A DNA stretch of 64,000 bases, taken from Antiquaquibacter oligotrophicus (GTDB lineage Bacteria; Actinomycetota; Actinomycetes; Actinomycetales; Microbacteriaceae). The position numbers were made by a program, and so were the translations under genes. Below the pieces are notes generated by a model. It searched no databases. It worked only from the letters and a program-made list of their open reading frames with translations, and had not been told where the DNA came from. The stretch covers positions 248,001 to 312,000 of the forward strand of contig NZ_CP085036.1 in the NCBI RefSeq assembly GCF_020535405.1, in the 5' to 3' direction. Shown piece by piece: positions 1 through 6,849 of this stretch (the first letter of the stretch is position 1; the number at the start of each line of letters is the position of its first letter).

Positions 1-783
1 GCGCGGGCGACCGAGCTGCGAAACAACGCGCAAGATCTCCTCGGCGAGATGGAGCGGATCGTGGCGACGCTCCCGGAGATGATCGGGCACTGGTCGGTTG
101 GCCAGACTTCGCAGGATCCAATCCCGGTGGTCACACGCCATGGCCTCCGGGCATCCGAGGACGTGTGGTTCGAGTTTGGACAGCGCGACGCTGGCACCCT
201 CGAAGCCGTGCTCCCCGATATCACTCGATTCCTGACGAGTCCCGAAGAGCGCGTCGCGCGGTTCTCGGAGGCGTTCCGCAGCAAGGATGCCGTGCGCGTC
301 ATCCTCTCGAAGGCATCAGTGGGGGATGCCGCCGTGCAACCCCTGCTTCTCGCCTTCACTGCGGCCGGCATGGAGTACCGATTTATGGACGACCCACCGA
401 GCTGGTTCTGGGTTGACGGCGCCCAGCTTGCCGTGCCCTACGAATGGGGCGAAGGGCGACCCACGAGTGTGATCAGCGTGCGCAACGCGGCGCTCTCCGG
501 CATCGTTTCCGCCTACTTCGCATCCCTCTGGCAGCGTGCCGAGCCATCGATCCCGGTCGCGCATCCTTGGACGCCGTTGCTCAGCCTCATGCGAAAAGGC
601 ATGACCCTCGACACAGCATCCCGCACCATCGGCGTGAACCCTCGGACGGGACGACGACGCATAGCGCAGGCGATGAATCACTACGGTGTCTCTACCCTGT
701 TCGCTCTGGGGACGGCGTGGGCGGCGGACGCCGACTCGAGCTCATCCGCGCGAGATTCAGCCACACCCGGTCCGCTCACCTGA
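1..783 (+). CDS. HTH transcriptional regulator, C-terminal part (cut by window edge)
   Basis: The frame is open from the first base of the window, so the N-terminus lies outside it. The visible ~260 residues contain an alpha/beta sensor-like region and, near the C-terminus, a LuxR-like helix-turn-helix segment (HPWTPLLSLMRKGMTLDTAS followed by IGVNPRTGRRRI), with the conserved leucine, GMT and VNPRT spacing of DNA-binding HTH tails. The architecture resembles TrmB/LuxR-type one-component regulators whose N-terminal wHTH would be in the missing part. A proline- and serine-rich tail follows. What it senses cannot be told. It ends 74 bases before the MarR gene on the same strand. Confidence 0.6.
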   Translation, partial: ARATELRNNAQDLLGEMERIVATLPEMIGHWSVGQTSQDPIPVVTRHGLRASEDVWFEFGQRDAGTLEAVLPDITRFLTSPEERVARFSEAFRSKDAVRVILSKASVGDAAVQPLLLAFTAAGMEYRFMDDPPSWFWVDGAQLAVPYEWGEGRPTSVISVRNAALSGIVSAYFASLWQRAEPSIPVAHPWTPLLSLMRKGMTLDTASRTIGVNPRTGRRRIAQAMNHYGVSTLFALGTAWAADADSSSSARDSATPGPLT

Positions 784-828
784 ATCTCGCCAGAGCAAAG
801 GGCGGTACATCGCTCCACATACTGTAGG

Positions 829-850
829 TACGACAAACGATCGTCTAACG
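829..850 (+). promoter_or_regulatory. Possible MarR operator upstream of the marR gene
   Basis: The 8-bp palindrome ACGATCGT (837-844) lies 13 bp before the MarR start, inside TACGACAAACGAT. That segment resembles TACGCAAACAAT read on the minus strand of the promoter at 1389-1416. A shared autoregulatory operator is an inference. Confidence 0.3.
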
Positions 851-857
851 TGGACTC

Positions 858-1379
858 ATGGCTGATCGCGAATCGAACACTCCTCTTGGACCAACCTCGC
901 CCGATTTGGGATGGTCCCTGAGCGTGATCCTGCGCAAGTGGCACGAGCGCGTCGAACAAGCCCTGGCGGATGTGCCGCACGGCACGCGGGGCTACGAGAT
1001 TCTGACGGTCATCTCGCAGAACGAGCCTCCCACCCAGTCGGGACTCGCGAAGCATCTCAACATCGACAAGACCGTCATGCCCTACGTGCTCGACTCCCTA
1101 GAGTCGGCAGGTCTCCTTGAGCGACGCATCGATCCCCAGGATCGTCGCGCCAGACGGATCACCATCACCCCGCGCGGAGAATCCGTCCTTTCGGAGCTCC
1201 ACACGGCGGTTCGAGAGGCTGAACAGTCGGCCCTCGACAGCGTTCCCGCCAAGGTGCGTGTCGCTTTCATCGACCAAGCGGAGCACCTCGCCCTCGCCAT
1301 CAATGCGGCACCCCCGACGGATGCCTGTTCCGACTCCATCGACGGACTTGCGGTGGCTCAGGGTGCCGAGTCCGCCTGA
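858..1379 (+). CDS. MarR family transcriptional regulator
   Basis: This 173-residue protein has the standard MarR winged helix: a recognition region (PTQSGLAKHLNIDKTVMPYV) at residues ~60-80 and the wing signature RRIDPQDRRARRITITPRG at ~90-110. Alpha-helical dimerisation segments lie on both sides. MarR proteins bind inverted repeats as dimers and usually release DNA on binding phenolic, quinone or oxidant ligands. The next two genes encode a flavin reductase and an SDR oxidoreductase, so the likely targets are its own promoter and the promoter at 1389-1416. The ATG at 858 is the only start that gives the normal family length. Confidence 0.9.
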   Translation: MADRESNTPLGPTSPDLGWSLSVILRKWHERVEQALADVPHGTRGYEILTVISQNEPPTQSGLAKHLNIDKTVMPYVLDSLESAGLLERRIDPQDRRARRITITPRGESVLSELHTAVREAEQSALDSVPAKVRVAFIDQAEHLALAINAAPPTDACSDSIDGLAVAQGAESA

Positions 1380-1388
1380 CCGAATTTA

Positions 1389-1416
1389 GTTTGCGCTACC
1401 AATTGTTTGCGTAGCG
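1389..1416 (+). promoter_or_regulatory. Operator-like inverted repeat before the FMN reductase gene
   Basis: CGCTAC (1394-1399) and GTAGCG (1411-1416) form a perfect inverted repeat with 11 bp between them, and CAATTG (1400-1405) sits in the spacer. GTTTGCG also occurs twice in direct orientation, 16 bp apart. Size and position fit a MarR dimer site. No strong -35/-10 pair was assigned. Confidence 0.45.
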
Positions 1417-1482
1417 GAATATATGTTTGGGGATGTTGATTGACCTGAGTGGCGCCGAACGAGCGACCACGAAAGGAACCCA

Positions 1483-2064
1483 ATGTCCGACCTCAAAATT
1501 GCCGTTGTTGTAGCAAGCACCCGCCCGGGGAGAGTGGGAGATCAGCTCGCCCACTGGGTGCTCGGGCAAGCGACAACACACGGCGGCGCCGACTACCACC
1601 TCGTCGACCTTGCCGAACTGGGTCTCTCGAGGCTCGATGAGAGCATCCCGGCCGCCATGGGCGCCTACGAGAACGACCACACCAAGCAGTGGGCCGCACT
1701 CGTCGCCGACTTCGACGGCTTCATCTTCGTCACACCGGAGTACAACAGGTCGATCCCCGGCTCCCTCAAGAATGCGATCGATTTTGTGTACTCCGAGTGG
1801 AACAACAAGGCCGCCGGAATCGTCAGCTACGGAGGCGTCGTCTCCGGGGCGCGCGCGGCAGAGCACCTGCGAGGCATCCTTGCCGAACTGCAGGTAGCGA
1901 GCGTGCGACAGCAAGTCATGTTCTCCACCGGCGCCGACTTCGAGAACTACACCACACTCAAGTCGCCGGGCGAATCACATGTTGCCGCCCTCCAGACCTT
2001 GCTGAGTCAACTCGTCTCATGGTCCGCTGCGCTCAAAGCAACACGCGCCGCACAGGTCGGCTGA
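1483..2064 (+). CDS. NADPH-dependent FMN reductase (quinone reductase-like)
   Basis: This 193-residue flavodoxin-fold oxidoreductase has the phosphate-binding loop ASTRPGRVGDQLAHWV near the N-terminus and the family motif PEYNRSIPGSLKNAID at ~85-100, the signature of the NADPH-dependent FMN reductase / azoreductase group. Such enzymes reduce flavins or quinones at the expense of NAD(P)H. A purine-rich ribosome site (GAAAGGA) precedes the ATG. It lies 103 bp downstream of the MarR gene and 3 bp upstream of the SDR gene, which suggests a small MarR-controlled redox operon. The physiological substrate is not known. Confidence 0.88.
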   Translation: MSDLKIAVVVASTRPGRVGDQLAHWVLGQATTHGGADYHLVDLAELGLSRLDESIPAAMGAYENDHTKQWAALVADFDGFIFVTPEYNRSIPGSLKNAIDFVYSEWNNKAAGIVSYGGVVSGARAAEHLRGILAELQVASVRQQVMFSTGADFENYTTLKSPGESHVAALQTLLSQLVSWSAALKATRAAQVG

Positions 2065-2067
2065 GCG

Positions 2068-2886
2068 ATGGACCGCCTCACAGGGAAGGTCGTTGTCATC
2101 ACCGGCGCGAGCGGTGGACTCGGGTTTGCGGGCGCAGAACTCATGGCGCGGGAGGGGGCGAGGCTCGTGATGGCCGGACGTTCCGGATCCGTCGACGAGC
2201 GGGCATCCGTGCTGCGTGATCGAGGATTTGACGTGACGACCCACATCGGTGATGTCTCGAACCCGGATGACGTTCGAGCGATGATCGAGACCGCGATGAA
2301 GACGTATGGGCGCATTGACGCCCTGTGGAACAACGCCGGCCTGGTAGACGCCGAGTGGATACTCGCCGACACCGACGTGGTCGACATGAGCTTCGAGCAC
2401 TTCACGAAAACCATCGAGGTGAACACGGGAAGCGTGTTCCTGGGTGCCAAGTATGCGATTCCCGCGATGATCGCCTCCGGTGGGGGCTCCATCATCAACA
2501 CCTCGTCGCTTCAAGGTCACGCTGGAGACACGATTCTCACGGCCTACGGAACGAGCAAAGCCGCGATGAACTATCTGACGCAATCGATAGCGACCGGCTT
2601 CGGGCGCAAAGGCATTCGCGCCAACGTGATCGCGCCCGGACTGATTCCGCCGCCGTCAGCGGGCACTCCGCAGCCAGGTCATCGCCTTGAGGCGGTTGCT
2701 GCCGTGCAGATGGTGCTCGACTCGCAGCTTCTCGCAACCGTGGGCGAACCATCCGACGTCGCAAACGCGGCGGTGTTCCTCGCATCGGATGAATCGCGGT
2801 TCATCACCGGGCAGACCCTCTACGTGGATGGCGGGTTCACCGCGCACCAGCCGACCTACGCCGACCGTCTGCGCTCCGCCCACTAG
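2068..2886 (+). CDS. SDR family NAD(P)-dependent oxidoreductase
   Basis: This 272-residue classical short-chain dehydrogenase has the cofactor loop TGASGGLG (res 12-19), the NNAG structural motif (~89), catalytic Ser in NTSSLQ (~148), and the YxxxK pair in AYGTSKAA (~160). The C-terminal IRANVIAPG and GQTLYVDGG blocks are also present. The start lies 3 bp after the flavin reductase stop, so the two are probably translated from one mRNA. The substrate cannot be predicted. A strong hairpin follows the stop codon. Confidence 0.9.
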   Translation: MDRLTGKVVVITGASGGLGFAGAELMAREGARLVMAGRSGSVDERASVLRDRGFDVTTHIGDVSNPDDVRAMIETAMKTYGRIDALWNNAGLVDAEWILADTDVVDMSFEHFTKTIEVNTGSVFLGAKYAIPAMIASGGGSIINTSSLQGHAGDTILTAYGTSKAAMNYLTQSIATGFGRKGIRANVIAPGLIPPPSAGTPQPGHRLEAVAAVQMVLDSQLLATVGEPSDVANAAVFLASDESRFITGQTLYVDGGFTAHQPTYADRLRSAH

Positions 2887-2903
2887 GACGGTCCTGCCGG
2901 ATC

Positions 2904-2951
2904 CCGAGGAGGTGGGCTGAGACGCCACGGACGCTCAGCTCACCTCCTCGG
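2904..2951. terminator. Strong hairpin terminator after the SDR gene
   Basis: Arms 2904-2921 and 2934-2951 pair over 18 bp with a single G-T mismatch around a 12-nt loop. No T-tract follows, so this is an actinobacterial-style hairpin without a U-tail. It separates the SDR gene from the next gene. Confidence 0.7.
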
Positions 2952-3017
2952 AATGAACGCGCACATGTCTGGTGTTGGCTCCTTCGACACCGGTAGACAA
3001 ACCAAGGAGCACCCGTC

Positions 3018-3668
3018 ATGACTCTCATCACCGTTCTCGGGGGCACCGGCTACGCCGGCGCCGCAATCGTCGCCGAAGCGGCTGGGCGTGGGCACCAGGT
3101 GAAGGCCGTGAGCCGCACCGCGCCCGAGGCGCCCGTCGAGGGGGTCGACTATGTCGCGGGATCCGCGCTCGACACCGCGATCCTCGACCAGGTGCTGCCC
3201 GGCAGCGACGTCGTCATCATTGCGCTCTCCCCGCGCGGCGACATGGCGGGCAAGCTCGAAGGCGTGATCGAGAGTGTGGCCCAGCGACTCCAGGGCACCC
3301 CGACTCGTCTCGGTTACGTTGGCGGCGCGAGCTCCCTCCAGACCCAGGAGGGCGGGCCGACGCTGTGGGATGTCTCGAAGGAGCACATTCCCGCCGACGT
3401 GAAGCCCGAAATCGAGACCGGCATCTGGGCCCTCAACTTCCTCCGCGCCACGCCCGACACGCTCGACTGGTTCTACGTGAGCCCTCCCGAGAACTTCGGC
3501 TCCTGGCTGGGCACCCCGTCGAAGGGTGACTACGCCCTCGGAGGCGACGTGCTCCTGCGCGACGAGGACGGAAACTCCGTGATCTCCGCCGCCGACCTGG
3601 CCCTCGCCGTCCTGGATGAGGTCGAGACGCCTCAGCACCGTCGCGCTCGGTTCACGGCCATCCACTAG
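3018..3668 (+). CDS. NAD(P)-binding Rossmann-fold oxidoreductase (NmrA-like)
   Basis: The 216-residue protein starts with the nucleotide loop VLGGTGYAGAAIVAEA and lacks the YxxxK pair of classical SDRs. It therefore belongs to the atypical/NmrA-like NAD(P)H-binding group (middle region RLGYVGGASSL, DWFYVSPP). Members act as NADH-binding sensors or reductases in stress responses. AAGGAG eight bases before the ATG is the ribosome site. GGCTCCTT at 2977-2984 is complementary to it and might mask it. The gene is monocistronic between two hairpins. Confidence 0.8.
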   Translation: MTLITVLGGTGYAGAAIVAEAAGRGHQVKAVSRTAPEAPVEGVDYVAGSALDTAILDQVLPGSDVVIIALSPRGDMAGKLEGVIESVAQRLQGTPTRLGYVGGASSLQTQEGGPTLWDVSKEHIPADVKPEIETGIWALNFLRATPDTLDWFYVSPPENFGSWLGTPSKGDYALGGDVLLRDEDGNSVISAADLALAVLDEVETPQHRRARFTAIH

Positions 3669-3695
3669 TCGGGCAAGAGCGCAACACTCCTGTGT

Positions 3696-3728
3696 CGCCG
3701 CCCGCCCCTTGGCGGGTCAGCGGCGGCG
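3696..3728. terminator. GC-rich hairpin after the NmrA-like gene
   Basis: CCCGCC (3701-3706) pairs with GGCGGG (3711-3716) around CCTT, and the outer CGCCG pairs with CGGCG after a small internal loop. It lies 28 bp after the stop codon. It also covers the end of the truncated minus-strand ribbon-helix-helix frame and may mark the left edge of the island. Confidence 0.5.
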
Positions 3729-4085
3729 TTGTGCGACGCAGCTCGAGCTGTGACGCATGATGGAGAGGGCTACCTCCCCCTGTGAAGAGGAGCAGCATCG
3801 CCACGGGAGCGATCGGCGCGATGTCCTGCCCGGTCGCGGCGAGCGCTGGCGAACTGTTGTCGCACCCGACGGTCGGCGGCGTGCCCTGAATCTCGCCCCA
3901 AGCTCTGCCGGCAACGGCCCGCCCGTCGATCGTTCCGGTGTACGGATCTCTTCGGTGACGCTGCGGTCGTTGAGCTGGGCGATGACGTCCAGCTGCGCTC
4001 GCAGGTCGTCCGTGATGCGCACCGCGAGGGTACGGATCGGACTGGATGCCGCCGGGTAGCCGGCGACCGGGGTCGTGTCCGTCAT
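3717..4085 (-). pseudogene. Truncated ribbon-helix-helix protein gene
   Basis: Translation from the ATG at 4085, preceded by the ribosome site AGGAGGTG, gives ~48 residues closely matching the intact protein at 23602 (RTLAVRITDDLRAQLDVIAQ versus RPLSVRMTDDVRAQLDIMAR, then NDRSVTEEIR versus NNRSVTEEVR). After that the similarity stops. The remaining ~74 residues are arginine/serine-rich and match the paralogue in no frame I checked by eye, so the helical, lysine-rich C-terminal half is missing. I read this as a ribbon-helix-helix gene cut by recombination near 3955. Its upstream sequence carries the shared leader element. Confidence 0.65.
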
Positions 4086-4150
4086 GAGCACCACACCTCC
4101 TCTTCTTCGAGCGGTCGACGAACCGGATGGTTCCTCTTGAAGCCGCTCTC
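4086..4150 (-). promoter_or_regulatory. Conserved leader element, copy 1
   Basis: Read on the minus strand, GAACC-ATCC-GGTTC (4133-4120) is followed by GTCGACCGCT and a purine-rich ribosome site directly before the start at 4085. The same arrangement precedes the genes at 20141 and 23602. See findings. Confidence 0.6.
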
Positions 4151-4277
4151 GGAGGGGAGAGAGTGCCCATTTTGTACGGAGCGTGACGAGCGTCAATCTT
4201 CCGATCGGGGCTGTTGTGCATTCCGCAACAATCCACGGAACGAGAAGGATGTCCGAGGCCGCTGCCACCATTTCCCT

Positions 4278-5018
4278 ATGACAGAACTCGCCTACATGGT
4301 CCGCGAAGACTGGGCCCAGCACGGAACGACGATGGTTCCGCAGAGTGCCGTGATCCGAGACTGGCTCGGCCAAGCCCCATACCTCTTCGCGGTGACCGAT
4401 GTGAAGAAGTTCAATCACAATGACCGTAGTGCGGACCTCGAAACCGGGGACTTCATTGCGCCGAGCGCCGCCGACCGCAGGGTGTTTAACGTCTCGGAGC
4501 TCGGTGGCCTTTCGCGCCAGGACAAGGTGCTGGATCACGCCGTCGTGATTCTGCACCCCTACGGCGAGCGGGATCTCGACGCCCTCGGTGACGCAGTGAA
4601 GCACGACGCTCTTGGCAAGGTCTTCGTTATGATCTGGTCGCCGCGCGACATGGTGCGCGCCTGGCTCGACGGCCTCGGTGCCCTGAACCTCCACACCGGC
4701 GAAGCGCTCGGTGCGCCGGATCCTCTGATGGTCGAGGCAGGCAAGTCGATGGTGAACGAGGAATACAACGGCCTCAGCTCCGGCAAGGGCAAGGACGCCG
4801 TCGTGCAGCTCGTCCGCGCCTTCACCGCCGCGGGATACCCGCTCGACGTCGACGCCTGGCTCCGGGCCTACTTCGCGGCAGGCGGCACGTTCCGTCACGG
4901 CGAGGAAGTAGCGAAGTTGCTCGGCGAGATGAAGAAGGGCATCAAGCACCGGGTCAAGGATCGCTACCGCGACAACATCGTCGAGATCCTTCGCGACCGC
5001 TTGGCCGCGAAGGCGTAG
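4278..5018 (+). CDS. Protein of unknown function, first gene of a four-gene island operon
   Basis: I do not recognise the family. The 246-residue product is soluble, with an alpha/beta N-terminal half (YLFAVTDVKKFN, LDHAVVILHPYGE, KVFVMIWSPRDMV) and a helical, charged C-terminal part (FRHGEEVAKLLGEMKKGIKHRV). There is no signal peptide or membrane segment. I chose the ATG at 4278 because the in-frame residues upstream are cysteine- and arginine-rich noise. The next gene starts 6-12 bases after the stop, so translation is probably coupled. Confidence 0.7.
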   Translation: MTELAYMVREDWAQHGTTMVPQSAVIRDWLGQAPYLFAVTDVKKFNHNDRSADLETGDFIAPSAADRRVFNVSELGGLSRQDKVLDHAVVILHPYGERDLDALGDAVKHDALGKVFVMIWSPRDMVRAWLDGLGALNLHTGEALGAPDPLMVEAGKSMVNEEYNGLSSGKGKDAVVQLVRAFTAAGYPLDVDAWLRAYFAAGGTFRHGEEVAKLLGEMKKGIKHRVKDRYRDNIVEILRDRLAAKA

Positions 5019-5024
5019 GCGGTC

Positions 5025-5735
5025 GTGCCGATGCTCACCGACGAGCAGAAGCGCACTCGGGCCGAGACCCGGCATCGCACCGCTGCGCTGCGAGCTGAAG
5101 AGGACGCGCTCCGCCGTGAGGCCAAGCGCTGCGAGTGGCACGAGGAGGATATGTTCCTGACCCGCGAGCAAGCTGCGGCCGGCGAACTTTGTCGGGGCTG
5201 TGGTCTAGAGGTCATTGACGGCCTCGGCTCCTGGCCGCCGCTGATGCACCTCTCCCCTGAGCAGCGCATCGAGCACGATGCCGCTGAGACTCGCTACAAG
5301 CAGCTGCATCCAGACTGCCGAGCGCACCGGTGGAGCATAGACGGGTCTCGCACTACCCACTGCGGTCTGTGCTGCCCGCCAGTCCCGTTCTCGAGAAGTC
5401 AGCTCGACGCGGTAGCGAAGATCCTCGACGGTCATGTACGCCGCGATGAAGAACTCGATATCTGGGCGCTCGACCTAACCTGCGGTCATCGAGTGGAGCA
5501 CAACGTGCACCACACCCAGCGCTATTGGGTCGGATCGACGACGCACTGCCCCGAGTGCAGCATGACACGCGGGATCGTGACATCTGAGCGAAACGTTGAG
5601 GCCGCGGACCGGAAGAAGGAACTCGAGCAGCGCCGCGCGGCCGATGTCACAAAAGCTGAGCGAGAGGTCGCGAAGGCTGAAAAGGCTGCAGCTGCGGCCC
5701 GAGAAAAACTCGCCGCGCTCAAGGCCGGGCAATAG
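5025..5735 (+). CDS. Cysteine/histidine-rich putative zinc-binding protein with C-terminal coiled coil
   Basis: The 236-residue protein contains CRGCG (~56), a HPDC/CGLCC cluster (~96-116), CGHRVEHNVHH (~152) and CPECS (~172), which looks like two or more zinc ribbons. The last ~60 residues are an Ala/Glu/Lys-rich coiled coil. The N-terminus is also charged and helical. Start may be GTG 5025 or ATG 5031. It follows the 4278 gene almost directly and precedes the tail-anchored protein at 5777. No catalytic motif was recognised. Nucleic-acid binding or scaffolding is only a guess. Confidence 0.65.
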   Translation: MPMLTDEQKRTRAETRHRTAALRAEEDALRREAKRCEWHEEDMFLTREQAAAGELCRGCGLEVIDGLGSWPPLMHLSPEQRIEHDAAETRYKQLHPDCRAHRWSIDGSRTTHCGLCCPPVPFSRSQLDAVAKILDGHVRRDEELDIWALDLTCGHRVEHNVHHTQRYWVGSTTHCPECSMTRGIVTSERNVEAADRKKELEQRRAADVTKAEREVAKAEKAAAAAREKLAALKAGQ

Positions 5736-5776
5736 CGTTGAGCCAAGCCCATGATCCAAGAACGAACGGAGCATCC

Positions 5777-6283
5777 ATGACGCTCGACAGCGAAGACGCC
5801 GTCAAGAAGGCGCTCGGCATTAACTCTTTCCGGGAGATGTCGAAGGAGAAGATGCTGGCCTTTGCTGCATCAATGCCCGACATGGCGAATGAGGTGCGGC
5901 TGAAGCTCATCGAGCAGATCCCGGGGTTCCAGAAGTTCGCCCTGGACGCGATCAATGCCGCCGAACGAACCTTCAAGGAGACTACTTCTAACGAAGACAA
6001 GCGCGGCGAACGCCTCCACGAGTCGATGGGCGACATCCGGGAGTCCATCAAGGCCCAGCTCGCCAATCCGAACATCAGTGAGGAGCACGCCCGCTTCCTC
6101 AATGACAAGCTCACCGAGACCGGAACGACCGAAGCCGAGAGCCAAAAGGACAGTCGCGCCCACGATGCGAAGCAGGCGGACGAGACGCGGAAAGCCATCG
6201 TGACGCTCGTCGGAATCGGGCTCGTGTCCGCTGTCATCCTTGCCGGAGGCAAGGTCATGCTCGGTCGCGGTCCCCAGGCGTGA
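5777..6283 (+). CDS. Helical protein with a C-terminal membrane anchor, unknown function
   Basis: The 168-residue product is mostly charged helix (MSKEKMLAFAASMPDMANEV; later ESMGDIRESIKAQL), ending in one hydrophobic segment at ~140-158 and a short basic tail, so it is probably a tail-anchored inner-membrane protein with a cytoplasmic coiled domain. The ATG at 5777 has a nearby GGAG. An earlier in-frame TTG at 5738 would add 13 residues and looks unlikely. The stop overlaps the next gene's GTG by four bases (GTGA), so the two products are probably made together. Confidence 0.65.
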   Translation: MTLDSEDAVKKALGINSFREMSKEKMLAFAASMPDMANEVRLKLIEQIPGFQKFALDAINAAERTFKETTSNEDKRGERLHESMGDIRESIKAQLANPNISEEHARFLNDKLTETGTTEAESQKDSRAHDAKQADETRKAIVTLVGIGLVSAVILAGGKVMLGRGPQA

Positions 6284-6849
6284 GCGAGGGCCCTTGGTAC
6301 GCCGAGCGCCGCGCTCGATGGAAGCCTGAGCGCGTTCGCCTGCTGCTCGTCGCCGAGAGCGCACCAGACGATGGCGGCGACCTCGCGAACCGTCGCTTCT
6401 TCTACGACGACGCCCTCACGGGCAAGGACGGCCTGTTTCGCGAAGTCATCCGAGCGCTATATGACAACCCGTCGCTAGTCAGCGGCCCGAACGCGAAGAC
6501 ACCATGGCTTGAGAAGCTCAGGGCGGACGGTGTCTTTCTTATTGACCTCGCCACCGTTCCGGTGAATGAGTTCAGTACCGCAGATCGCCAAGCGGCCCTC
6601 GCTCGGAGCATCTCCCAGACGGTCTCGCTCGCGGGCGACCTCGCTCCCGATGGCATCGTCCTCATCAAGCAGAACGTCTTCGATCTGTTGCATCGCCCGA
6701 TCCGCGCGGCTGGCCTTCCGCTGCTTCACGACGCCATGATCCCATTCCCCGGGAGCGGCCAACAGAAGCGATTCCGCGAGCGGTTCGTGATTGCGTTGAA
6801 TCGCCTCGAAGCTGCGCCTATCCGCGCAGCTTTTCCAGACGTTCGTTGA
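6280..6849 (+). CDS. Uracil-DNA glycosylase-like fold protein, unknown role
   Basis: The 189-residue protein begins with RLLLVAESAPDDGGD, resembling the first strand and active-site loop of the uracil-DNA glycosylase superfamily, followed by FFYDDAL and GVFLIDLATVPVNEFS, as in divergent UDG-like proteins. I do not see the full catalytic set of a known UDG family, so activity on uracil is not claimed. The GTG start overlaps the upstream stop. The 3' end overlaps the tail of the convergent pseudogene by 32 bases. The operon (unknown protein, zinc protein, membrane-anchored protein, UDG-like) could be a nucleic-acid-directed module, but this is inference. Confidence 0.5.
   Translation: MSEGPWYAERRARWKPERVRLLLVAESAPDDGGDLANRRFFYDDALTGKDGLFREVIRALYDNPSLVSGPNAKTPWLEKLRADGVFLIDLATVPVNEFSTADRQAALARSISQTVSLAGDLAPDGIVLIKQNVFDLLHRPIRAAGLPLLHDAMIPFPGSGQQKRFRERFVIALNRLEAAPIRAAFPDVR

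Noticed and set aside
4086..5171. Extension of the minus-strand frame through the 4278-5018 gene
   Set aside because: The long minus-strand frame (3717-5171) includes the antisense of the 4278 gene. The ribbon-helix-helix start at 4085, with a strong ribosome site, is the sensible beginning.
5738..5776. TTG start at 5738 for the tail-anchored protein
   Set aside because: ATG 5777 has a better ribosome site, and the extra residues do not look like protein.
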